From positions 199,828,524 to 199,892,523 of the forward strand of contig OY294067.1 in NCBI GenBank assembly GCA_958510875.1: 64,000 bases of DNA, written 5' to 3'. Position numbers and translations under genes: made by a program. This DNA is from Endomychus coccineus (taxonomy: Eukaryota > Arthropoda > Insecta > Coleoptera > Endomychidae). The notes beneath the pieces are model-generated. The model did not search any database, had not been told where the DNA came from, and saw only the letters and a program-made list of their open reading frames with translations. Below are positions 31,376-40,499 of the stretch, in pieces. Each line of letters starts with the position of its first letter. The first letter of the stretch is position 1.

Positions 31376-32440
31376 TTATCCATTGAAACCATCTTTATAA
31401 CTTTGATGAATTTGCCTTACACCCGGTTTTTGTTCGATTACACCAGCCTCCATCAATTCTTCTATTATAGAGACTATCTCGTTGTGATGGTTATTGTTAC
31501 CAGCGTGCGAGGATGCAACAAGAAGTCTCAGTCTATCCACAATTTCGTTAACGTCATCTCAATAAACATATTCGATAGGTTTCTCGTTATATTCGAGCAT
31601 ATCATTTTTCATATATGCATTTCCAGTGTATGTTTTGGACCTTGGTCTTTTCATGGAATTAATCAAAGGTTTCAGTACATTTTTGTAATTTACAATGTTT
31701 CTTATTCGATCAGCTGGATCGTTATTACGTCTATGGGCACTTGTCGTTTCCATCATTTGACTGTAATTTTTCCCATCTTCCACAGTGTAAGTATCAGGTA
31801 GGACATCTCTGTAAAATATCAAATTATACAGTCCTGTGGTACCCTTGAACGAAGTACCCTTGATAATTATATTACTCTCACTATCATTTTCTATAGGTTG
31901 ATTACCCATGTACCATTTGTCTAAAGTTGAATTATATTGCAAACCCATTCTATCATCGTATTTCTTGACATCATCATCCAATAGGAATCCTTCCAAGTAA
32001 TAACGTGCTAATGTGGGGTATTGTTGCAGGAACTCCTCTGTAGCCGCTGCATTATCGTTCTTAAGTTTTCTGAAATCTTCACAAATCTGATCGATAGTAT
32101 GTTCGGGGGTAAACACATCCTCCTCAGTATCTTTGGGGTTATATACGAATTCTTCTCCTTCAGTTACAATATTTGAGATTGGTATGTTCTCCATTTGTGT
32201 TGCTGTAGAAACAATACTTTTAGGTTTAACCAACGAATTTTGTTTGATTATTTCAGCATTTCTCGCAATTTTCTCCAGAGGTTTAGATACATTCCTGAAC
32301 ATGTTATCTAGAATCTCGTCATTTTCAGCTTTACCCAATTTCACAGCCATATATTTTTTCCTCACAACGTTTGCTAACTCCCAAATTTTTCTCTTCAATT
32401 GTTGTTTTTCTTTTAACATGTTACTCACACCTACGTCCAT
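31376..32440 (-). pseudogene. DUF8207-type protein, arm B, premature stop
   Basis: The whole frame is 355 codons from ATG 32440 to TAA 31376-31378, with one in-frame TGA at 31559-31561 where arm A has TGG. The stop removes the last ~60 codons (DDVNEIVDRLR and IVSIIEEL motifs). Otherwise the layout equals the arm A copy: basic coiled N-terminus, acidic/proline middle, LARYYLEGFL and FKGTTGLYNLIF core. It starts 43 bases after the ATPase stop. Confidence 0.8.
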
Positions 32441-32482
32441 GCTGAGCGGTTTGTCTATTTCAAATGATAGTATATATAGAAG

Positions 32483-33210
32483 TTAGATGTATATATAGCT
32501 ATCAAAACTTTTGCGATAACGTCCTTTGTTCATACCACAGTCTTTGTTTATCATAAGGAATCCATATTTATCTTTCCAACATGCGCTACATATCTCTTTG
32601 AATTTCTCGAGTGACACGTCGGTACTTACATGATCGGTAAATATATGTTTCAAATTGAGTTCATCCTGTTTGAAAATAATCAAGCAATTGGCATTGTCGC
32701 GCAATCCATGTTTTGGACATTTAGCAAAAGATTGACAAAGATAGAAATTATCAATTGAGTTGTGTCTCCCTCTTGAAAAATAAGCACGAATTTTCTCCTG
32801 TTTCTCATCCATTACATCATCGAATATTATTACCGAATTAGGTTTCGCTTCTGTAGGGTCTATGACACCATCACTCTCTGTGTACGGAAAATATTCAAGC
32901 CCCTTAATTTTCTTCAATGTCTCCTTTAGTAACTGGTATTTTGGTTGGTGTAAAGACTTTGAATATATGTATACGTTTTCAAATTTCAGACCGTTTGCAT
33001 CTAACAATAGAGATAACATTACATTTGTTTTCCCACAATTACTTGCACCACAGATTATTGTTCGTAGAGTATTTGGCAGCAAAGAGCTGTGACGTTGTGA
33101 TAATGTTCAACATTCTCAATGCTTGACCCTAAGTTAATAATATTCAACGAGTCTTTTTGCTTAACAATCTTCATGTTGCCTAGAAGAGCATCGAAATCAT
33201 ACTGAAACAT
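32483..33210 (-). pseudogene. Packaging ATPase (FtsK/HerA, A32-like), arm B, frameshifted N-terminus
   Basis: From ATG 33210 (MFQYDFDALLGNMKIVKQ) the frame runs to a frameshift near 33085, after which the adjacent frame carries LRTIICGASNCGKTN with an intact Walker A loop, VYIYSKSL, the Walker B-like VIIFDDVMDE, NFYLCQSFAKCPKHG, and a C-terminal Cys pair. The 199-codon part after the shift is unbroken. The same frameshift is present in arm A, so it predates the duplication, or the protein is made by some means not evident here. Confidence 0.85.
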
Positions 33211-33329
33211 ATGTTGATAAGCATTCGTTCATATACTAGTTGATGATGTTATATTGTGTATGTCCGATCACGCGGTTAAGGACTTCTACGCTTCTGTCGA
33301 AAGCAAGTATCAAATACTTGTTAAATAGG

Positions 33330-33530
33330 TCTGAATGTTGAAGCATGTGCTTAAAACGTGTCTGAATGTTGAAGCACGTGTCTGAACACGTGTCTGAGCG
33401 GAGCACGTGTCTGAATGTTGAAGCACGTTCTTAACACGTGTCTGAGTATTGAAGCACGTGTCTGCTAAATGTGGCTGAACACGTGTCTAAATGTTGAAGC
33501 ACGTGTCGGAGTGTTGAATCACGAGATAAA
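33330..33530 (-). repeat. CACGTG palindrome array, arm B outer end
   Basis: GAAGCACGTGTCTGAACACGTG units with TGTTGAA spacers, inverse of 11180-11665 but less than half as long. Confidence 0.8.
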
Positions 33531-33920
33531 ACATGTGCATGAATGTACTACCCATTCACTTTTCACACCTGATGTATTCAACAGTCTTATAACTTCAATT
33601 TTACAGTGTGACGAATAATGAGTAGATATTATTATTATCACTCGCATTTTATTCCTCATCTGACCATCATAGTTCGTGAACGATGATGACGTCATCATCG
33701 TTCGTGAACTATGGTTGCCGGATTGAAACAATGAATGTCTCCCGTGACGTCATCATCGTTCGTAAACTATGGTCGCCAGATTGAATCAGTTACTGTTATC
33801 GGTTTGAAGCAGTGACGTCATCATCGTTCGTAAACTATGGTCGCCGAATTGAATCAGTTACTGACAACGGTTTTGAAGCGGTGACGTCATCATCGTTCGT
33901 AAACTATGATCGCCGGATCT
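33531..33920 (-). repeat. Spacer and TGACGTCA units, arm B outer end
   Basis: The CATGAATGTACTACCCATTC spacer and CGCATTTTATTCCTCATCTG block match arm A's 11035-11180 inverted. From 33660 four TGACGTCATCATCGTTCGT units follow, each with the imperfect GTTCGTGAACTATGG palindrome. Confidence 0.75.
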
Positions 33921-34460
33921 TCAATTCAATAAAACACCACTTACTCGTCAAAATCATTATGCATTTTGATACACATAAAGCTATCGTTAGATGTTCTCCT
34001 GACCTAATTTGCATGCATCATCTTTACCTCATCAAAAATATGAAAATTAACATTCTGCATGTGAAGACTTTCCATTTGATACCTATAAAGCTATGGTTGA
34101 CATTCATAGATCCACCATGACAGTTCACGTGACGGATGCTTCATGGATCCACCAAGTCAAACCCGCCAAGACACGACACGACATGACACCTCGATGAAGA
34201 CCTCACGTGACAGACGCCATGACACCTCGTTGAAGACCCACGTGACAGCCGCCAAGACAACTCTTTCCGCCCCCCCATGTTGCTCTATGGTTTTGACTTG
34301 GGGTAGCTCTATATCCTTCAGCTCTATGGTACGTGATAGCCCGCCATGACACCTCGTGACAGACACCTCGTTGAAGCCCCACGGGACAGACACCTTGTCG
34401 ATGTAACACACGTGACATACGCCATGACACCTCCATAAAGCTATAGTTAGAGGTTTTTCC
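33921..34460 (+). repeat. Subterminal repeat of viral element, copy 3
   Basis: Direct copy of 20656-21170. In arm B this segment now sits outside the ATPase end and (inverted) outside the MMP end, i.e. it behaves as an inverted subterminal repeat of a single viral unit. The left outer end of the dimer has lost it, probably in the deletion that removed the 3' LTR end at 10870. Confidence 0.7.
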
Positions 34461-34795
34461 TCATTCACATGTCTCATTTGAAATTTTATTCTTACGGAAA
34501 AGTTGAAAATTCACATTCTACGCGTCAACACTTTTCATTTGATACCCATGAAGCTATAGTTAGAGGTTTTCTCTCATTTACATGTACCATACACTATTTT
34601 TTGGAGAAAAAGTCTAAAATTCACATTCTACGCGTCAAGACCTTTCATTTGATACCCATAACGCTATACTTTGAAAAATAAAAATTTCAAATCCTTATCG
34701 CGGGAGATCGGTTAAACTGATCGATATATAAATAGTATATTCTAAATCAGCACATCACGTAGATTCAGAATATGCAATGAAATAACCACTTCCGA
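34461..34795 (+). repeat. Tandem ~110-bp repeats inside right terminal repeat
   Basis: Two to three degenerate copies of a unit with AAAATTCACATTCTACGCGTC and CATTTGATACCCATGAAGCTA run from about 34433 to 34675. The CATTTGATACC-AT-AAGCTA part also occurs in the subterminal repeats. No gene. Confidence 0.6.
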
Positions 34796-35518
34796 CTATA
34801 TAACCAACTTTCGGTTTAACCCTGATGATGATGCCTGAGTCGATGAAAATCTTGTTCAGCTGATCATGTAGATTCAGAATATGCAATGAAATAACGACTT
34901 CCGGTGTAGACCCCTTCACTCTGAGGATCCTTAAGTCGATGAAAAACACATGTGGCATGCGCCGTCACACTATGATAGTTCATTCATAGATGGCGCGCAC
35001 CCAATGTGACACCTCACTGAAGACCCACGTGATAGACATCTCGTTGAAAACACCGTGACAGACGTCCTGTTGAAGACCTGTGACAGCATAACCAACCTGT
35101 ATAGCAAAACAATAGATTGCTTTCAGCCCATACTTGGGGGAGCCAAAGACTGGCTTCAGACCATATTTTGGAGAGTCATAGTTCACCAGACCATAGTTGG
35201 AAGAAACACAGACTACCGACACCAAACCCTAGTAGGTAGAAACGACACCAACCCCTAGCCACCCATCGGGCAGAAGCGACACCAAACCCTAACGGGCAGA
35301 AGCGAAACCAAACCCTAGCCACCTAACGAGCAGAAGCGACACCAAACCCTAGCCACCTAACGGGCAGAAGCGACATCAAACCCTAGCCACCTACCCGACC
35401 GGTAATACAGCGACAATACTTACCGACATCTGATAAGGGTTGCTGTCTGGGACTGTCTGCCCAAGTCTCCATGGCCGCGCATGCGCTATTGGCTCTCCCA
35501 AGTGCCCCGATCCCTACT
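34796..35518 (-). repeat. Right inverted terminal repeat
   Basis: Uninterrupted counterpart of the left repeat. From the inside: ATATAACCAACTTTCGG, GTGTAGACCCCTTCA, ATGGCGCGC, the 33-bp repeats (35205-35400), GGTAATACAGCGACAATACTT and the tip with GCGCATGCGC ending CTACT at 35518. It provides the empty-site sequence that defines both insertions in the left repeat. Confidence 0.85.
35205..35400 (-). repeat. Tandem 33-bp-class repeats in right terminal repeat
   Basis: Units of CGACACCAAACCCTAGCCACC plus TAACGGGCAGAAG, the inverse of 3590-3890, with fewer copies. Confidence 0.75.
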
Positions 35519-35524
35519 GAAGCA
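35519..35524. repeat. Target-site duplication, right copy (GAAGCA)
   Basis: Directly follows the CTACT end of the element; pairs with GAAGCT at 2469-2474. Confidence 0.7.
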
Positions 35525-35549
35525 TAAGATGTTGCAATAAATAGGGTGA

Positions 35550-36245
35550 CGCAAACACATTTATCTTTACCGATATATTTCTACAACAATATATTCGCAT
35601 TATCATTTGTCACTTTATAAGCTTTACTTCAGTGAGAGATGGCACACGTTCTATCAATGATTCGATATTTGTTTCAGTAATAAATTATTCATCTCTCTCG
35701 TGTTCTTTGGCACGTATGAGATTTCCTCCAGCACACCATTCTAAATCGGTACTGGAATTTTGTTCCACTTTGTTACCAATCTCAACACCATGAGACATAT
35801 TTGACCATTTGCGTATAATCGCATTTATAAATTTTGCAATTTTCTGACTGCATTCAGGTTTCCTGCTATTCGATCTTCGATGAAACCCTGAAATTGATGA
35901 GAAAAAAAATTGTAATATAAATCAAGATAATTCTTGGCTTCAGGATGGATTCCACATCAACACAGTTCTACATGACGCGGACGTTTTGCCAATCATCACA
36001 GGGAGCATCTTCAGACCAGGCGTGAGGCTAAAGATGTCACCTAAACGTCAACGTCAAGTCGTGCTGCTGTGACGCGAGAGAAATTTCAAGATTAGCTATC
36101 CGCGGAAGTCTACTATTCAAGGTAATATAAATTGTGTTACGAAGACACAGTAGTCATCTGAATTTCGAACTTTTCCCAAATTTTCCGGGGATGGAACAAT
36201 GGTCGGCGCAATGTTACTGTCATCTATCATATCAAGTGGTTTTCA
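35550..36245 (-). pseudogene. Diverged third copy: MSV199/DUF3627 gene relic
   Basis: 35560-35890 aligns at roughly three quarters identity with exon 2 and the 3' end of the arm B MSV199 gene (26500-26840), including the ATTATCATTTG, CGTTCTATCAATGA and ACCATTTGCGTAT blocks. 35885-35935 matches the intron. A foreign ~200-base insert follows, and 36150-36225 matches the end of exon 1 (AATTTCGAACTTTTCCC, GGAACAATGGTCGGCGCAATGTTA). All frames are broken. This is a much older relative of the two arms, in the same orientation as arm B. Confidence 0.75.
35936..36140. other. Foreign insert in relic intron
   Basis: GC-richer block with GACGCGGACGTTTTGCCAATC and GGGAGCATCTTCAGACCAGG, unlike the AT-rich intron on either side. 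It resembles the hairpin-rich ends of non-LTR or Penelope-like elements, but it is too short to classify. Confidence 0.35.
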
Positions 36246-36609
36246 AAAGGATATATCTATATTTTAATACAGAGCTTTGTATTTTAGTTGTGATTATTTG
36301 TTTGGCTTTTTACTTTCATCTTATCAAATGATAATAATGAGGTTGTAATAGTGAAGTGTGTGATTAATTACTTCCGTAGGATACTTTTAATGAGTCTAGG
36401 ATATAACAATGGTGAAATTGTGTTCCATTTGGATGTACAAATCGGTAACAAAAAGGAGGACCTAGTTTTCACTGGTAATTACAAGTTTAGCAGATACTGG
36501 ACAGTGGTACTTAATTGACAATGATGTAATTACAGAATAGATGTTGGAATTACAATTTTGATAGACTATTCACGATCGAAAAATGAAACTGATAGCGTGA
36601 TAATTACTT

Positions 36610-37280
36610 TTCATCTCATTTTTCCTTCAGATGAAAATATGAAACAAAAATGGGTAAAGGCAATGAAAAGAAGAAAATTCGTGCCCAACAAGAATTCCCA
36701 TCTTTGTACTGAACAATTAACAGAAAAAATTGCATGAATTCATTTGGAAGGAAATCAGTGAAAGACCATGTAATTCCTTCTAGTATTTAAAATTTTCCAG
36801 TCAATGTTTTGAAACGTAAGGTGAAATCCAGAGAACCTAGATATCGGTAAACAATATGAAATTGTCATAATTTTCAGCTGGGGATATGTTATTATTATGT
36901 TTTTACTAGTGATGATGCAAACATTATTTGTTGTGAGGGTACCTCATCTAGGATCAATGAAGAACCACCTGTGAGTGAACCAGAAAATTGGTATGTTATA
37001 TACTAAGTAGATTTATAACATTTCGATACAATCTTTTCAGTCCTATACCTTCATGTTCTAACATGAACATAATTTCTCAAATTGCGATGCATACTATTGA
37101 TAAGCAAAGAAAAGTAATCATATACTTGACTACAAGGAATCGTAGAATGAATGCAAAGGTTAAAAATCTCAAAAATTTATTAAATCGTGGAGGACAGGCA
37201 GAGCATTTCAGAACAATGTTTACTTCCATTTTCAAAGAATTTGTATTTGTAACAGTAACTGTACCTGATATTATATAATA
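36610..37280 (+). pseudogene. THAP-domain protein relic (P-element/THAP9-like?)
   Basis: 36620-36720 reads FPSDENMKQKWVKAMKRRKF then NKNSHLCTE, the middle of a THAP zinc finger (F-P-x-D, W, R-R-x-F, L-C). The expected His-Phe after L-C-T-E is lost. A stop follows, then VKDHVIPSSI, which resembles the A-V-P-S-I-F motif at the end of THAP domains. After a T-rich TTTTCAG-type splice acceptor, 37050-37275 encodes a helical coiled coil. The N-terminal Cys pair is not found. It may derive from a P-like DNA transposon; it is dead. Confidence 0.5.
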
Positions 37281-38395
37281 ATGTTCCTCTGTTGGTAGAA
37301 TTCAAGTTTAAAATTAAGATGACCGATAACATTAATGCTGCGAACTAAACCCTGTTTACATCACTTTTAGTTTTTTCAGAAACCGTAATATTTTTTTAAT
37401 GTTTATTATTATAACACATAAGTTAAACAAGCGATTTGGCATCTGCAACTAGCCACAATACTAGAAGTTCACCACTGAATAAGAACTGTTCATTTATGTA
37501 ATTTCCAGTTCTTATTTATATTTAGCATGTTGAGGCAAAATCAGATTCAATCTCTGGCTTGGAAAAAATCCAGGTTTAGGTTATATGGGGGCAGAGTTAG
37601 ATTGAAACTCTTAATAAATGAGATTCTTTTTTTTTCGCACCACTCCAAGAAATAGCTATATTATTTCTGTCTTATTATTTGAGCATTTTGATATTCATAG
37701 ATATATTTCTTCTATAGCCTACTTAATTTTGATTAATGTGTATATGTTACTTGTTTTCCATATCATAATTAAATCTTCACGGGTTTATGAAAGATGTTGT
37801 TTCATTCATTAGGTCTTGTATGGTAATGATTCTGTGGTTGAATAAATGTGAAATTTAATAATTGGAGCTGTTAATAACTAAATGTGTCATTAAATGTGGG
37901 GTACGGTAAGATCAGTTTATTACATACTGAAGATTTCTATTGATGAAATACAAAACAAGTCGCATATGGGTGCTTCATGGAAATGTGAATAAATTCAAAA
38001 TGAGCGATATTTGATTGTATATCTTTAATTCAATTTTATACATAATACTATTATGTATTGTTGCTGAATTATAAATACCGAACAAAGAGGATTATAACTT
38101 GATAATTCATGAAATTCGTGAATTGCTCCATTCAAATCAATGTGAATTATTCACGTTCTTGCCCCTTGTCACGTGGTCAGAATGATCTTCATCTCTGTCT
38201 AATAACAGGCTGAAATAGGTCTTCTGTCTCTCTTACGTGTTGAAATCAACGACTGAACAGCGGTTCGTATACTATGCGCTATCCATGTATGTATATATAA
38301 TATCTATGGTATTCATATATTTCCCAGCAACGATCTCAAAAGTGAATGCAACCAAACAGAATGGCAACCGATATATAACTGGATGATTATTGAGA
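37281..38395. other. No gene seen
   Basis: AT-rich DNA; only short frames (e.g. 37618-37812) without recognisable motifs. Confidence 0.5.
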
Positions 38396-38439
38396 ACCAA
38401 ATAGAGGTATTCACATATGTCATCCCTAAAATAATGTCT

Positions 38440-39025
38440 TCGTTTAACTATAAATTCAAGTTCTCATTTTTCGATGGTACTGAGGGATACACTATGAAAT
38501 GGCAAACTGAAGCACCGATCACTTGTCAAACTGAAGCATTTATGACTCAACCACCACCATAGAAAGAAAATCAGATTAATGCAATGCAACGCTTCAATCT
38601 TAGTGCCTTATAAGTTGCACTAATGAGAATTCTGTTTTAAATGTATAGAAACGTTTTAATAAACAATGATTCGATGAGGAAGTGATAATTTCTTCGAACA
38701 AACTTCCGGCAACAATAGCTTACGAACTAGGATGGCCATCATATTACGTCACTTTCTGCTTCAAACCGACGACCATAGTTCACGAACTATGTTCTCAAGC
38801 TGATGATATTTTGCTGAGAATAACCGCCGACCAAAGCTTATGAATTATGAAAGGCGGCTGAATATGTCACTTGCTGCTCCAAACCGGTATTCATAGTTTA
38901 CGAGCCATAATCGCAGGTGGTTGATATTTTCGCTGCAAGTAGCCGTCGACCATGATTACGAACCATGGTGAGCGGCTGATGAGGTAAGGTTGACCATAAT
39001 CTGCAAATTATGATCGCCGGATGAT
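38440..39025 (+). repeat. Diverged third copy: MMP 3' end and palindrome array relic
   Basis: 38465-38570 has GATGGTACTGAGGG and CAACCACCACCATAGAAAG, matching the tail of the MMP gene, and 38640-38690 matches its 3' flank (GTATAGAAACGTTTTAATA, ATGATTCGATGAGGAAGTG). From 38700 to 39020 there are at least four degenerate CCATAGTTCACGAACTATG palindromes with CCGACGACC spacers, the counterpart of the terminal TGACGTCA units, most with the TGACGTCA core decayed. Confidence 0.55.
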
Positions 39026-39439
39026 CGTGTCACCTCCACCTATTTGAGGAATATGATATCAAGGAATAATAATAGCATTCATTCGAACCAAATCACATTC
39101 ATTTTGGCAGTTAGAATGAAAATAATAACATTCATTTCATAAACATACATATGTATGATGATTAATTCAGCTCATCACTCAGTTCTTCATACTTGATACC
39201 AAACTTGTCCGGTAATAAAGGAATATGGTCATTAATGCTGATGGAATAAGCAGGGTGTCTTGAGGGATATTCAGAAAACTTTCCATCTCCAGCTTGAGGT
39301 CAACTGTTGATGACTTTATAGCAGCGTTTCATTCCGAACAGTTGATCACAAAAATCTCTTCTTTTTCAAAAGTTATATAATCGAGCATCGGCTCGCTTAT
39401 CATTTTATTGGCAAAAGATTCCTGGAACCCATAAAATTG

Positions 39440-39600
39440 CATACATTGATGCAGCTCACGGACAGCCATGACAGTTCATAGATACGCCACGAAAGTCAAT
39501 ACATACACCATAAATGTTCATACAGATGCCAAGAGGGTTCATAGATCCACCAAGACTGTTTGTAGAACTTCCAGCTCTATGGTTTGGCGCGGAAGCTGCG
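39440..39600 (+). repeat. Diverged third copy: subterminal repeat relic
   Basis: GCCATGACAGTTCATAGAT and GGTTCATAGATCCACCAAG match the subterminal repeat (20840-20920, 34100-34160). It marks the likely outer limit of the old copy. Confidence 0.45.
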
Positions 39601-39767
39601 CTCAACACTTCCGGCGCGAAGACTGTATCTGCTGTGAACGCATTGTTATTTCAATTTTGAATACTTTAGGTTAGCAGTAGTTGTTATGATCACGTCAATG
39701 TAAGAAAATCCATTTTATCTCAATAATATGGTATAGATATCATCATTCTTCATTATCAAGTAATTCG

Positions 39768-40497
39768 GGTCGATTCTGTTTGCTCATTGCTATAAACCTT
39801 GCTGTTCAAGTCATATTGCTATCTTCCTAGGTTATAACAATATGGCTATGACATCACATATTCTGTTTGGACTGTTAAAGCAAGGTTGGTTATCAATTTC
39901 GTCTCAGCAATATTGCTATCAAGAATTTCCAAAATAAGTGAATTCAGAGCTGACAACACAGTATTTCAAGACATTTGTGTAAAGAAGAAGGAGAAGTTAA
40001 CCTTACCTATTGAACATCTGTTATCCGTTTTTCGTTATTCCAAATCTCAATAGCTAATTTTGTTAATAGCTCTACTAATAACAGGTTGACTCATTCCGAG
40101 ATTCAGGTCCTCACCAACAATAGTTTGTTAGCTGGTTCGACCAAAGAAGTGAAGACTAGCGTAAACTATGCAAATTATTGTAAAATTTAAAATTTTCCTT
40201 ACATAAATTTTCATAACCACCTAGTACCCTCATATTTTCAATATTTTCGAACACTTGGAAGGAATAATAATGAAATGCGTGATTCTCTACCATACCCCTA
40301 ATCTTTTATCTTGTCTTGTTATGCTTGGCAAGTACTATTATGAAGTTGCTGAAATAGTCATATCGGTAGCAAGATTTCTCTAAAAATGACTCATCATATT
40401 GCTCAAAATTGATGACCAGTATAGCAATATTTCTTTGTCTTGCTGTGGAAGCAATATTTTTTTTTCTTGACAATTTTACTATCAGCAAACAGAATAG
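39768..40497. mobile_element. Possible MITE with short inverted ends
   Basis: ATTCTGTTTGCT near 39774 and AGCAAACAGAAT near 40483 are inverted, and the sequence just inside each end repeats TATTGCTAT / ATAGCAATA motifs in mirror order. No coding frame and no clear target duplication, so the call is tentative. Confidence 0.35.
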
Positions 40498-40499
40498 GT

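Larger units (their letters stand above)
2475..35518. mobile_element. Polinton/adintovirus-like endogenous virus, inverted dimer
   Basis: The element starts AGTAGCGGTCGGGGCACTT and ends with the inverted counterpart AAGTGCCCCGATCCCTACT. Inside are two oppositely oriented copies of one gene block encoding a packaging ATPase, DUF8207 protein, fibre-like protein, integrase with chromodomain, PLA2-like protein, pX-like core protein, adenain-like protease, penton candidate, MSV199 protein and matrix metalloproteinase. Integrase, adenain-like protease, A32-like ATPase and long inverted terminal repeats together are the signature of Polintons/adintoviruses. No polymerase B or large double-jelly-roll capsid gene is visible. 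Secondary insertions (foldback 2573-3559, LTR element 4202-10870, solo LTR 13400-15163) inflate arm A. The boundaries are read from the sequence; the class is from gene content; that it is a dimer formed in replication is inference. Confidence 0.85.
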
